Below are positions 1 through 12,159 of a stretch of 64,000 nucleotides of DNA, piece by piece. The stretch's first letter is position 1. Each line of letters opens with the position of its first letter. Source of the DNA: Lithobates sylvaticus (Eukaryota > Chordata > Amphibia > Anura > Ranidae); the NCBI GenBank assembly GCA_028564925.1, contig CM053029.1, forward strand, positions 297,205,168 to 297,269,167, in the 5' to 3' direction. A program made the position numbers and the translations under genes. The notes under the pieces are model-generated. The model had not been told where the DNA came from, ran no database searches, and saw nothing but the letters and a program-made list of their open reading frames with translations.

Positions 1-614
1 CCCCACTATTGCGGCAATACAGGGGTTCTGGCCTGCGCTGTGTGTGCCGTTGGTCCGGGGTGGCGCGGAGCTCCGTGATTAAGCGGCCATCACGGGTCCC
101 TCGCGCATGCGCACTCGCCTCAGCTTTTTTCCAGGTTGCAGTGTCTCAATCTCTCTCTTGATCAAGCTGTAGCCTCCTCCCCGCCAATCTTTGGGACTAC
201 ATGTCCCATGATGCTCTCCTCTCCTAGTCAACTTTGATTGGCCCTCAGTTATGGCCAATAGGGAAGGAACAGAGCGGGCAGGAAGCTGGGTGGGGAACCT
301 GGTGAGAGCCGCCGTCTGTTCTCCCTTACAGGAGAAGGTGGGGGGGGGGCGAGCAGGGGAAACCTCTGATAGCTTGCAGCTCGCCTTTCTCCTGTCACTG
401 CACTCTGCTGGACTGAGCAGAGAAAAGAGCCCAAAGTCACACTACACTGATTGGGGGGGCTTGACAGCACCTTGATGGTGTCACCCCACTGGCAGGTGAC
501 ACCCGGGTGCGGGCTGCCCGCACCCCGATAGCGATGCAACTGTACTGAATTTAAGATGTGATCCCTGATTCCAGGGGGGCACTTGACCCTCCTTGCCCCT
601 ACCTGCAGACACCC
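1..614. other. Unassigned non-coding DNA
   Basis: I see no convincing gene. Short open frames on both strands are proline- or glycine-rich and look like chance frames in GC-rich DNA. There are runs of G at about 340-350 and 450-460. The stretch near 195-215, which resembles 'actacatgtcccatgatgc', is a common vertebrate repeat-like string but too short to assign. Confidence 0.5.
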
Positions 615-1545
615 ATGGTGGTGGGGCAGATGTGCAGGAGGTACAGTAGTGGTAGGGATGAGAAGGGGGTTCAGTGGTTGGACAGATAAGCAGGGGTTAC
701 AGTGGTGGGACATATGAGCAGGCGGGTTCAGTGTTGGGCCAGATGAGAAGGGGGTTACAGTGGTGGGAAAGAAGAGCAGGGGGGTTCAAAGTTGGGGCAG
801 AGGAGAAAGGAGATACATTGGTGGGACCGATGAGCAGGGGGTTACAGCGGTGTGGCAGATGTGCAGAGGAGAATGGTGGTACATCGGTGGAACACATGAG
901 CAGGGGGTTAAAGTGGTGGGACAGAAGAGCAGGGGGTACAGTGGTGGGACACATATGCAGGAGGTACAGTGGTGGGGCAGATGAGAAAGGGGGTTGCTGT
1001 GTTGGGGCAGATGAGCAGATGGTTCAGCAGTGAGATAGAAGAGCATGGGCGTACAGCGATGGAGCAGATGTGCAGGAAAGTACAGTGGTGGGGCAGATGA
1101 GAAAGGGGGAACATTGGTGGGACAGAAGAGCAGGGTGGGACAGTGGTGGGACAGAAGAGCAGGGTGGGACAGGGGTGGGACAGAAGAGCAGGGTGGGACA
1201 AGAGTGGGACAGAAGAGCAGGGTGGTACAGTGGTGGGGCAGATGTGCAGGGGGTTACAGTGGTGGGGCAGATGTGCAGGGGGTTACAGTGATGGGACAAA
1301 TGTGCAGAGGGTTACAGTTGTGGGGCAAATGAGAAAGGGGGTACATTGGTGGGGCAGATGAGCAGGGGGTTAAAGTGGTGGGGCAGATGTGCAGGAGGTT
1401 ACAGTGGTGGGGCAGATGTGCAGGGAGTTACAGTGGTGGGGCAGATGTGCAGGGGGGTACAGTGGTGGGGCAGATGTGCAGGGGGGTACAGTGGTGGGGC
1501 AGATGAGCAGGGGGGTACAGTGGTGAAACAGATTTGCAGGGGGGA
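615..1545. repeat. G-rich minisatellite, ~29 bp unit
   Basis: About 30 tandem copies of a 28-30 bp unit built around 'gtggtggggcagatgtgcag' followed by a G run and 'ttaca' or 'taca'. Copies near 1220-1545 are the most alike; those near 650-900 are more diverged. All open frames in it on both strands come from the repeat period and should not be called genes. The strand is strongly G-rich. It lies beside, and probably inside, the hAT-like element that ends at 1770. Confidence 0.9.
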
Positions 1546-1770
1546 AAGTGATCTGAGGTGTGAAGGTGCAGGAAATTGGGGCTGATCTGAGGTGTGAAGG
1601 TGTAGGATGTTAATTTCTCACTAAAGTAGTGTACAGCATTTACTTTATAAAAAAATAATTTTCGTGATTGAGAGTGTGAAGTTTAATTTTTTTTGTTATA
1701 AAAATCGTCACGCTCAATTTCTTTGAAAACATTTTTCGGCACACTGTGCTTAAAAGGTTGCCTACCCCTG
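1546..1770 (-). mobile_element. End of a non-autonomous hAT-like transposon
   Basis: Read on the minus strand, the end at 1770 is CAGGGGTAGGCAACCTT, the classic terminal inverted repeat form of many hAT elements. The next ~200 bp have no coding potential and run into the minisatellite. No matching opposite end was found upstream, so the left limit is uncertain. Confidence 0.55.
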
Positions 1771-1974
1771 TCCTATGTGCTGACGTTTATTGAGTATGTC
1801 AAATTTTTATTTGTTCCACTGTATATAAGATGTATTTTGTTACTACAAGGCCTGTGGTAAAAGTGTATACACACGTTAGCTCAGACTCCAAGGTAATTTA
1901 GCTATGCCCACTTTTTTTGCTGCAGCGTGCTATACGTACCGCAGGTCCTGAACTCTCCCTGATGCGTCCATTTT

Positions 1975-2159
1975 TCTAAAGCTGAGAGGTATGGTGGGAT
2001 GTGTGGAAGTTTGTGGAGACACTGGGAGGCAGTAGAGGGATTAAAGTGTATGGGGTGTTAAAGTGTGTGGGCAGACACTGGAGCAAAGGCTGTTTGGCAT
2101 TCTCAAATTTCTTACAAACATTTTTTGGCACACTAGACTTGAAAGGTTTTCTAACCCTG
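1975..2159 (-). mobile_element. Second hAT-like transposon end
   Basis: On the minus strand from 2159 the sequence CAGGGTTAGAAAACCTTTCA resembles the end at 1770. The next bases also match ('gtgtgccaaaaaatgttt' versus 'gtgtgccgaaaaatgttt'). This copy lacks the minisatellite, so the two are related but separately rearranged. The boundary away from the terminus is a guess. Confidence 0.45.
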
Positions 2160-2286
2160 ATATAAAAGTAAAAAGACATACAAAACCACAGTTTCCAAAA
2201 GTCTACATTTATATTCAAATAAACAACTAAAAACAAAAAATTACCCAAAACAATAACATTGTCATTCTAACCTACTCGAAGCGATA

Positions 2287-2780
2287 TTAAAGTTTTGTTT
2301 ATTTTTTGTTTGTTTTTTTAATAACAAATATGTTATACTTACCTGGTTCTCTGCAGTGGTTTTGCACAGAGCAGACTGGATCCTCCTTTTCTCGGGTCCC
2401 ACGCCGATGCTCCTGGCCCCTCCCTCCTGCAGGGTGCCCCCACAGCAAGCAGATTTCTGTGGGGGCACCCAAGCAGGTGCGTTCCGGAGCCATGGCTCTG
2501 GGTGCCCATTCACACAGAGAGTCCGGACTCAGCCCTGCTCCATCCATCTCCTGATTGGCTCACTGGCTGTGATTGACAGCAATGGGAGCTAATGGCGCCC
2601 AATGCTGCCAAAAACCAATCAAGAGTGCGAGTCCCCGGAAAGCCAAAGCTCTTGTGGACATGGCTGGATCGAGAGGGGGCTCAGGTAAGTATTAGGGGGG
2701 CTGCTGCACACAGAATGTTTTTACGTTCATGTATAGAATGCATGAAGGTAAAAAACCTTGTACCTTTAAAACCCCTTTAA
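2287..2780. mobile_element. TTAA-flanked MITE (piggyBac-like passenger)
   Basis: The element starts TTAAAGTTTTGTTT and ends in AACCCCTTTAA, so TTAA occurs exactly at both borders (2287-2290 and 2777-2780). TTAA target duplication is the hallmark of piggyBac insertion. The interior has a GC-rich core and no transposase. Similar GC-cored elements with 'acttacctgg' near one end are, from general knowledge, very common in ranid frogs. Short open frames inside are not genes. Confidence 0.6.
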
Positions 2781-4759
2781 CTACAATGTTAACATTTTGT
2801 ATAATGAACACCTGTTACTACTGTAGATGCATAGTCCACAAAACAAAGGTTATTCAGTTTGATTTGGCAATTCTAAATGACATATGCAGGCCCTACTCAA
2901 ATTCTTCAATTTATGTAAGTAAAGTTCGATAAAACATACAACCCATTCAGGCAGGAAACTGTTTCAGTCCCTGTAATTAGGAAAATAGAGTGTAATACAA
3001 TATTTGACATGACCTGCAGATAATAATCAACTGGGTGATAATGATCAGGCCATGCAAGTGTGGCTTTAGGGTACAAAAATAAACTCAGATCAGTAAAAAG
3101 TGTATCATATTTGCTCATTTCCAAACTGCTGTTTGATAATGATATGGAAATGATAAAAACAAGATCTCTAAAATTCAGAATCAGCAAAAATGTTTTAGAA
3201 CTTTTGACCAAACACATTAACATTAGTCAAAGGTCATTTCTTTCGCAACTATGGTTTTTTTTTTCATTTCCTGGCAAGGTTATCATTCCTCTGTGAAAAG
3301 TTTGAATATTTATACATTAATTTATTTTTACATATTTTGCTGATTTTACTGTTACGTTGTAGAATTTATTTAAATTACATTTTTAAATTCCTCAACATGT
3401 GATAGCAGAGTGGGACCGTCACAATCTGCCCCATCAGTTGTTTCACACACACCCATTTAAATTAGTGTTGCCCGCTGAAGAGAGATCCATTGTGGATCAT
3501 TTTTAGAGGGTGTTTGATGTGTGACTGGGAGGCATTATGTCACCTTCTCTTTTCCTGATTTAACACCTAAAAGCCGACACCAACACCTAAAGGCTGCAAC
3601 CGCCACTTGATGGTAGGAGAGTGGGTGTGTTGTGGTACGGTTCCACTCACTTCAGTGGGCACACTCCCATCTGGCTGCCTTTGCAGGTTGCAACTGTGAT
3701 CCTGCGGAAGGCAATGGCAGTTTCCTCAGTCCACCCTTTAGAGCAGCAGGAGAAAGGTCGGGTAGTTATAAAGAATTGGGCACCTTCATTTTTATTTTTA
3801 AAATTGTTGGGTTGGCTGGATTTTACAAAACGAATACTGGTGCGTCTAGCTCTTAAGAGTTGGAGAAAGGGAAGGATTTTTGTGGATCACTGCAGTCCGG
3901 TATCTTGGGACATTCTAAAAGGCTTGAGGTTACAACTGCAAAATGTCTGCAGTTCTGATTTTCTTTTATGAAGCCTTATGAGTAGGGGAACTAGTAAGTC
4001 CTAGCATCAAGACTCCTGGTGGTCTTGGAATTTTAGATGTCTCTTTTTCAAAGCTGACGCTTAGTATAAGTCTGTCCAAAATTGATCACCTAGGCCGCGT
4101 TGCCCATATCTCCTTGTTCCCATTGGTGGGCTGTATGAGTTGCCAGTAGAGGCTTGTAGAACATTCCTGTTGCTGCAGCCAGTTGGTGAGGTCCCTCTTT
4201 TATTACATGCTGATGGGGCATGTACATGAGGCTCCTTCTTGTCTCGTTTTCAATTCTCTGCGGTCTTCAATATTATTTTAATTTTTATTTCATATTTTTT
4301 ATTTTTATACTTTTATTTTAATTTTATTTTCATTTCATTTCTATTCTTATTTTTATATAAATTTTTATTTTCATTTCATTTCAGTTGTATATGGTTATTT
4401 TTTGCATAGAGGGTACTGTATATTCACTAAACATATAGATGTGGTCCTAGGTTGGAGGACATAATAACATTCCACACTTACTCCTTTAAAATACTAAAAC
4501 ACTTAAACATTTTGTAAAAGTAGCCATAATGGCCTATGACCCAGTGGCAAAAATAAATATATGAGAGCTACATGCCATTAGCCACTTGGACATAAGATGG
4601 AGCTGTCCTAATGGACAGGTATATATTTTTAACACTCTTTTAACACTAATCGTTTTTAAATAATTAAACAAATCTTTTTGTGAGTGGATTTGATTATGTT
4701 CTTTATAAGAATCACCTGCCAGCGGGAACTGTACAGATATTTACATAAGATATGTGGGT
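2781..4759. other. Unassigned non-coding DNA
   Basis: No gene or clear element. The stretch at 4260-4390 is T-rich low-complexity sequence. An open frame of 116 codons at 3621-3971 has no recognisable motif, and its context gives no promoter or splice evidence. The sequence may hold old repeat fragments I cannot name. Confidence 0.5.
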
Positions 4760-4942
4760 AATGGTGCATGCGCAGAGATGACCGAGACGGCCGCATGATC
4801 TCGGAGCTCCGTCCCGCTCCCTCCACTGACACTCCCTGCATGGAGCAACGTCACCCGGGAACGACATACACGGCACTGGATCAGAGGGGAAGTCTACAGC
4901 CGGTGGGGACGGTGAAAAGAATTTAAAAAACTTTGTTTTAAG

Positions 4943-6060
4943 ATGCCTCAGCACACTCAGCCATATCCAAGATATCGGTGGAACGGCCGCTGCATGAGGC
5001 AGTTGCAACAGGAGCCTCTCTCTCCTCACCATGGCGGGACACTCTTCAGGAGGAGGTATGTGGAAAAGCACCCACCACTACATCCACTGGGGGCCCCTTA
5101 TCTCCAGCCTCCACAGTATCTATGTTGAACCAGACTCTGGATGAGATGCTGACATCCCCCTCAGCTGCAGCATCCACTGGGCAGAATCTGACATACCAAG
5201 CCAGGGAGACACCCTCAAGCACCAGGATATCTCCCTCATGTTTGCCAGATTTGCAGAAATGCTAGACAGGGGGTTAGCACAGACTGCTTCCAGGATCACT
5301 ACTGATATTAAAATGGATCTTTAGATGCTGGGCTTTCGCATTGAAACCATTGAGAATAGAGTGGATTCTGCCATCACCAGGGTCAATCAAAGTAACGATC
5401 GTATCCAAGATTTACATGACCAACTAGACACAGCCATGGCCAAAATTGATGACCTGGAAAATAGGTCCAGAAAGCTACATTTCTGAATCAGAGGCCTGCC
5501 TGAGACAGTTACTGATATACCGTAAGCGGTGCACTCCCTCATCAAAACCCTCAGTCCTGGTGTCTGAGCACACAAAATGGAGCTCGATAGGGCTCATAGA
5601 GCTCTAGGACCCCCCCGACCTGATGGCCTGCCCGAGATATTGTAGTCAAACCACACTACTATAACATCAAAGAAGAAGTTATGCGGAAAGCTCGCTCAAC
5701 CCCGCAAATCAAAATTTTGGGTCATCCAGTTTAAATTTACGTGGACATTTCTCCATACACGATCCAGAAACGGTGGGCGCTTAAACCTCTACTGACAGTA
5801 CTAATGCAGAAAAACATCAAGTATTGGTGGCTATTCCCCTTCAGTTTGAAGTTCGAGTACCATAACAAGCCCTCAGATTTTACTCGTTTCAGGACGGTGA
5901 ACTGCTACAAAAACTGGGCCTCAGTTTCACGGATCCACCCTCTCCAATGCAAACCTCATCTTCCAGTTTGTCCAAACGACCACCTCCATCTAGCCCACTC
6001 ACATCTCTATGGTCGCTGCCCAAAAGCAAGAAGGCCAAGGAAGGCACACGTCCCTGATCT
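4943..6060 (+). pseudogene. LINE ORF1 (L1-type nucleic-acid-binding protein), broken
   Basis: L1 ORF1 proteins form coiled-coil trimers that bind the element's RNA and act as chaperones. The start ATG at 4943 follows the GC-rich leader. Around 5330-5470 a translated stretch holds heptad-like leucine/isoleucine spacing ending in DDLENRSRKLHFRIRGLPE, the typical end of the coiled coil and entry to the RRM-like domain. Around 5740-5880 the C-terminal domain is seen as PYTIQKRWALKPLL followed by FPFSLKFEY. In-frame stops occur in the RRM region (around 5484 and 5523), and the frame changes more than once, so it cannot encode the whole protein. Confidence 0.75.
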
Positions 6061-7095
6061 AAGAGTCTGCACTACTCTATTTCCTACATTCCCTTCACAG
6101 GGACTGGGTCCACCTGACCCATTCGGCATTAATGCCCACCTGGACTCACTCATCATTTGACCTCAGGGAGTTTTCCCCCCTACTCCATTGCTGGAATCTG
6201 GCAGACATCCTACATTTTTATCCTCCAACCATGAACTACCAGATTGTTAAATACCCTTCTACAAACCCCTCACTATCTGGGGTTGGTACTCGTCCAAGTT
6301 CTCCCTGGACTTCCTGGCCTCCCTGTTAACCTACTTCACTCCCCCCCCCCCCCCCCCAACCTCCCTCCAGGTAGCCCATGGTGTTCTAGGCAATCCACAT
6401 GGACTGTTGCTACCCCTCTCCTCACCAGATGTGAACTGTTAGCTGCCTGACACCTAGACTGCCTTGCTCATCTTCATCCGGAGTCATCCCCTGTCCCCTA
6501 TACCACATACACCTTGATACCTGGATCTTCCTCCCCTACCCAGCAATCTAAATAACTCTCCACCATCCACTCGTTTTGTTTCCCCTGAACCCCCGGTTGT
6601 CTAGCTTCATTCAGCGCATCCCTTATTGACTGATTGTATGTTCTAGTTATTAATGGTGATGTTCTCTGTTTAAACTGTGTTCACAAATTAAATTTTAGGA
6701 GTTCCGCGAGTGGAGTGGTACCATTGCACCTCCTCCTGCTACTTCAAGTACAGATTTTCTTTGCTCTTAGTCAGAACCTTCCCCATAGGGGGGACACTGA
6801 AAATTTCCCTACAAGTTTTTATTTTATTTTTTATTGTTTTTCCTTTTTTCTTGTATTTTTCCACAGGACCGGATGGTTACATTTCACATCCACCCTGGGG
6901 ACAATCTCCCTACGCTTCCCTTTTTTTTCTCCCTTCTCTATCCACTTTTACTTGTACGAAACGTGTGTGTACTCATGCTACCGCCGGACACTGGAGGCTG
7001 CTTCCCTTGACAATGCTGTCCATCTGAACCCCGGCATCTCGATGAGCTGAAGGTAGGTGACTGGGAATCACTAGCAATAACCTCTGTGCTGCTCC

Positions 7096-10000
7096 ATGGC
7101 TGACCACGCCACACCCCACCCCTCCCTACGCATTGCTTCACATAATGTTTAGGGGCTAAATTCACCCATTAAATGCCGGAAAATGTTTTCAGTCCTACCA
7201 TGACCATAAAATAGACATATTGTTCCTCCAGGAGACGCATTTTCCCCAGTCATATTCTCCCTCCTTTATACATGCTAAATTCCCCAAATTTTACCTGGCA
7301 AATTCTGACAACAAATCTAAAGGAGTGAGTATATTCTTTTCCCACAATACCCAGTTTTCCAGGGACGGTTCTTACTGGTGAAAGGCTTCATTGCTGAACA
7401 GCTTTATTCCTTCATTTCTTATTATGCACCAAATAGGGGGCAATCCAAATTTTTCAAGAACCTCTTTCACACCTTGAACCCGCTCACCGAGGGTCTAATT
7501 TTGTATGGAGGAGACTCTAACACTGCTTTTGACGCAGGACTGGACAAATCCTGCCCACCAGGCAGGGATCGTTTCTGCCCCACCAAGCAGAGCCTCAATA
7601 TAGCGAGACAGATTTTTCACCAGGGGATGGTAGACGTGGTAGAGAGATGAGTCCAAATGCACGAGACTACACACACTTCTCTAACCCCCACAACACCTAT
7701 GCAAGAATCAATCATTTCTTCTTGCTGTCTGCCCATATCCCGCTGGTGAATAGGTCTGTCATAAAAGACTGCCTGGTCGGACCACTCCATGCTGCTCCTC
7801 ACCAAGAACAGACCATCGGGTCACAATAAAGGGTTTTGTTGCAGACTTAAATTGGTGTTGCCACCAAAAAAAAAAATTGGGCTTAAAAATCATAAAAAAA
7901 ATAAAAAAAATAATAATTGGAAATTATTTTTTTTTTTACTCACCTCTAAATGCCGGTTGCTAGGGGGTCCCTCGTAGTCTGCCTCCTTCATTGCCCGGGC
8001 AATGACATCACTTCCCCTAGGCACCGCACAGTCATCTGGGACCTGTCATGTGTCCCAGATGAGTGAGCGTCGAATCACGGCGCACGGCGCCGCTCACGCA
8101 TGCGCAGTGGGTGCCCGGCTGTGAACCCACAGCCAGGTGCCCACATTAAGAATGTCGGCGCCGTGAGCGGAGCGGGGAACGAGGGGGGGTCTCGTTCCCC
8201 CGCATCGCTGGACCCTGGGACAGGTAAGTGTCCGATTATTAAAAGTCAGCAGCTGCAGTATTTGTAGCTGCTGACTTTTAATTTTTTTTTTTTTGTGGGC
8301 CCTCCTCTTTAATGCCTCGATTCTTAGTAATCCCACACATGCTCTTGAAATTGAAAAGGATCTGAAGGAATACTTTTTATTAAATTATGTCAACATTATC
8401 TCCCCCACTTCACTATGGGCAGCTCACAAGGCCTTTCTTAGGGGTAAAATTATTCAAATAGCCTCTAGAATTCGTAGAGCTTGCAAAAGCAGAGGTGGAA
8501 CGGTTAGAAAAATAATTTCAGTTATTAAGTAAACACAAAAGTCACCCTTGTCCAGACTTGGCGAAAATACTTGATACGCCACATACCCCCCTGAATCTCT
8601 CCCTTACCGCCATAGCAGAAAAAAGTCTACATTGGGAGGGGGGCCTGTTTTATCACCAAAAGGATAGGACGGGTACACTTCTAGCTAATAGGCTGACCCC
8701 TAAAATAAAACATCACCTTACCCAAAGTTAGACTACGTGATGGTACCCTCTCACAAAACCCTCAAAAAATCCTGGAAGTCTTCCACACCTTCTATAGCTC
8801 CCTATATAGTAGCAAAGGAAAGGTCTCTTCCCCTGCCTATCGGGATTCATTTCTCAACTCACTAAACATACCTAAGATCACAGACCAACACAGGGCTGAA
8901 TTGGAATCTCCGATCTTGGCTGAGGAAGTGACTCAAGTCATTAAGAACCTCCGAAATAACTCAGCCCCTGGCCCAATGGCTTTTCCATTCCATACTACAA
9001 ACATTTTTCCACCACTCTAACTCCTTATCTAGCTAGATTCTACAACCAACTACGAGCGGGAACTCCGCTTGTTAAAAGTCTTAAACTCTGCCTTTATCAC
9101 AGTAATTCCCAAACCTGGCAAGGACACAAGTTGTCCTACAAACTACCACCCTATATCATTAATCAATAATGACCTTAAAATTTTGACGAAAATTTTGGCA
9201 GACAGAATCTCTAATTTTTATCAGCCTTTACATACATAAGGACCAGGTCGGCTTCATACCTGGGAGACAGGGCCCTGACCAGATCAGGAGGGCATTGTCT
9301 CTCTTCTGCAGTCAGGATGGGATGGAGGTTCTCCTCAGATGGGGTTCCTGCTCTCATTAGATCTGATGAAAGCATTTGATTTTGTCTCATGGCCTTACCT
9401 GACTCCAATTCTACAGAGGTGGGGATTCGGACAATCCTTCCTTAACATAATTGGGGCCAACCCGGAAGCAAAGATCACAATGCAAGGCTTTTACTCAGAA
9501 TCATTCCCAATCTGCAAAGGTACGAGGCAGGGATGTCCCCTTTCCCCACTGATTTTTGCCATTGAGACCCTAGCCATCACCATAAGGGACAATCTTGATA
9601 TCAGCGGAGTGAGTTGTGGGCCCAAGACTCATAAATGTGCCCTTTTTGCTGATGATGTCATACTCTGTCATTTCGCCATTGACTTCACTACCAAATATCT
9701 GCAGGGTACTCAATGACTTTGGTAAAATCTCTGGTCTCTGGGTTAATTATGCAAAATCTCTAGCCTTGAACGTTAATTTACCCGCCAGCCTGGTGACACA
9801 ACTCAAAGAAAACTTCCAATTTCAATGACATGACAAGGCAATCCCTTACCTAGGGATTAATCTGATGCCCTCTATTGACAGTCTATACGCTGATAACTTC
9901 CCCCCCAATGTTTCGCAAACTAGGTAATGATCTTAAACAATGGGATAACCTGGGGCTTTCATGGTTGGGTAGGGTAAACTCTATTAAGATGAACCTTTTG

Positions 10001-11319
10001 CAACGCATTTTATACTTATTTAGGTCCCTACCCATTCCTAGGGATCAGATTAGAAATTTACAAGCTAAGATAGTCTGTTTTATTTGGGGATCAAAAGGAC
10101 ACAGGGTAGCTAAGGGCACCCTCTATCGCACTAGAGACCAGGGAGGGGTTGGACTACCGAACCTTCTCTGGTACCATTACGCAGCTCAATTGTCCCAACT
10201 CTCTACCATTTACTCTAAAATAGCACACCCTGACTGGGTACATATGAAGCAGCAGGCTGTTCCCCAACACACCTTGTATTTCCTCCTTTGGTGCCCTGCC
10301 AAAACTAGACCAGCCAGGTGGCCCCAACATTGTCCCACTCCCTACGTCTTTGGGACTCGCTCAAAGGAAACACACTTTTGATATCACATTGGCACCCGCA
10401 TTTACATATCTTCCGAAACCTTCTCTTTCCCTGGGTATGGACATTAAGGCATTTCAATGGTGGCTGGACTCTATAGAATCGGACACTTTGTCAGCACTGC
10501 AGGGCCCCTTAAACCTGGCCATTGTTCTAGCAAGCTGGAAATGCCCAGCACGGAGAGTTTCAGACTCCACTAGATCTCTCATTTTGGCCGTTCTTTGGGA
10601 TCCTCTAAGCCCACCCTTCTGACGGTTACGGCATACGAAGTGTGGTGTGATCAGGCTACGGAGCAGCGCGGAGGGATAACGTGATATCCTGATCACTTGC
10701 CTCAGCTGATTCCACAACTCTCTCCATGAGGGAATGGGAAAAAGATTTGGGACAGAGCTGGAGTCTGGGGGAATGGCATAAGGCATCAACCTCCGCATAC
10801 AAGGGCTTATTGAACATAACACTGATTGAGGCTAATTTGAAAGTTCTGATGAGGTGGTTTCTCATTCCACTACGATTTGCAAAGATTTACCCAAACGCAT
10901 CTCCACTGTGTTTCCGTAATTGCGGACACATGGGGTCAATGCTACACACCTGGTGGGGTTGTCCCAAGCTCAGAGGACTCTGGAATAAGGTTTTCCAAAT
11001 CATTAGGAAACTTACGGACAGACCCAACCCTCAGACTCCTCAAATAGCTCTTCTTAACTTCCATCACCCAGGAACACCGAAACTGACTCAACGCTTCATT
11101 ATGTTTATTCTGCTTGGTACTAAATTAACCATTGCTCGAGCCTGGAAGCAGCCTTCAGTGTCTCTTTCCACGGTTAAAAGAAAAATGTCATGGATAATGA
11201 CCCAGGAAAAGACGACTAGCATCCTTTTGGATACAGTTTCCAAACATGATGCCATCTGGGAACCCAGGATAAAAATACATATCTCTGGTACCTGCCACCT
11301 CCACTTCCTCTGGTGCTGA
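7096..11319 (+). pseudogene. LINE ORF2 (endonuclease and reverse transcriptase), broken
   Basis: ORF2 nicks the target and copies RNA into DNA there. ATG at 7096 opens an APE-type endonuclease (ASHNV, then GLNSP, around 7135-7165; FLQETHFP around 7224). It stops early at codon 19 or so. The reverse transcriptase is visible at 9339-9716, with FLLSLDLMKAFDFVSW, the RQGCPLSPLIFAIE block and the catalytic FADDVIL. The thumb-like region follows at 9900-10250 with KMNLLQRILYLFRSLPIP and GGVGLPN. The C-terminal CFRNCGHMGSMLHTWWGCP (10908-10964) is the cysteine/histidine region usual in L1/Tx1 ORF2. The TTAA MITE splits it at 7847-8312. Several frameshifts and stops make it non-functional. L1 and Tx1 subgroups cannot be separated by eye. 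Confidence 0.85.
7847..8312. mobile_element. TTAA-flanked MITE inside LINE ORF2
   Basis: TTAA at 7847-7850 and again at 8309-8312 flank a 466 bp insert with a GC-rich core and a 'gtgggccctcctctttaa' right end. Joining the LINE across a single TTAA gives one open reading, RLNASILSNPTHALEIE, which fits the normal LINE protein. This supports TTAA target duplication by a piggyBac transposase. Near its right end is a 16 bp-scale hairpin (aaaagtcagcagctgcagta ... tagctgctgactttt, 8240-8279). There is no coding capacity. Confidence 0.85.
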
Positions 11320-12159
11320 GTAGGGAAGCGGGTATTGCACCGCCACTGAATATCTTATTCTTGCCTCTTTTCTTCTGTCTCTCTTTTCTCTTCTTCCCCT
11401 CCTCACTTTCTTGTCTCCTTGGGTCTTTTGACCTGTGCTTTCCTCTTGTTTTGTTCTCTGGTTCTATTTAGTCTTTACTACGTGATTTTTCACGGTTGAT
11501 ACACAGGACTGTTTTTAAGGATATGGCCTTATCCCCTGTCTGTTGGGAGACGTGGAGGCACCACGATTGGGTCAACTACTGTGACCACTACCTGATTATC
11601 AGACTGGTGTCTATTGACCCACAGAAATTCTGGCGTATGACCTCCCCTGGCTCGCAGCGGACATTTGGGATGTTTGGTCATTGACACCTCACGAGGTGCA
11701 TCTACAACCTTCTCCTATGGGCACAGTTACAGACACACTTATTGTATAATCCGCATCACCCACAAGTGCCGACTCTGACACCTATTGGATCTCCCGATTT
11801 GATTCTGGAGCGACCATTTTCACAACTTTCCAACACACATTGTGCAATTGATTAATGGTCTATTATAGATTCCTATAGTCCACATCGTTCCTCTTCCTCA
11901 ATGTTACTTTCTCAGGGGAGGATGGCGCTTTCCCCCGGCACAGCTAGATCCCATTGGGGGTGCCGGAGGGGAGCTGCCTCCTTATTCTGCCATGATTGAG
12001 GCACGAATGAAGACTGTGTCAGAGTCAGGCGGGAGATCACAGTACACTACTGCTTTTCTGGTGAATTCTAATTGTACTTCATTTCTCTTTATACCTGTGT
12101 ATCTATGATGCTTTTGATAAATTCAATAAAAAATGATTGAAAACAGAAAGGTAAGCTAG

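Larger units (their letters stand above)
4760..12147 (+). mobile_element. L1/Tx1-group LINE, nearly full length, inactive
   Basis: The parts appear in order: GC-rich 5' leader (from about 4760), ORF1, a ~1 kb spacer, ORF2 with APE-type endonuclease, reverse transcriptase and C-terminal zinc-finger-like region, a 3' UTR, and an end with 'ttcaataaaaaatgattgaaa' near 12120-12141. Removing the inserted MITE leaves about 6.9 kb, a normal length for this group. Both ORFs contain several stops and frameshifts, so the copy is dead. The 5' limit is approximate; the 3' end is set by the A-rich terminus. Confidence 0.85.

Noticed and set aside
615-1585. Overlapping open frames of 70-119 codons on both strands
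   Set aside because: They follow the ~29 bp minisatellite period and encode periodic peptides such as GGTDEQG-like repeats.
3621-3971. 116-codon open frame
   Set aside because: No motif, no coding signals around it, and a single frame of this size is expected by chance in this much DNA.
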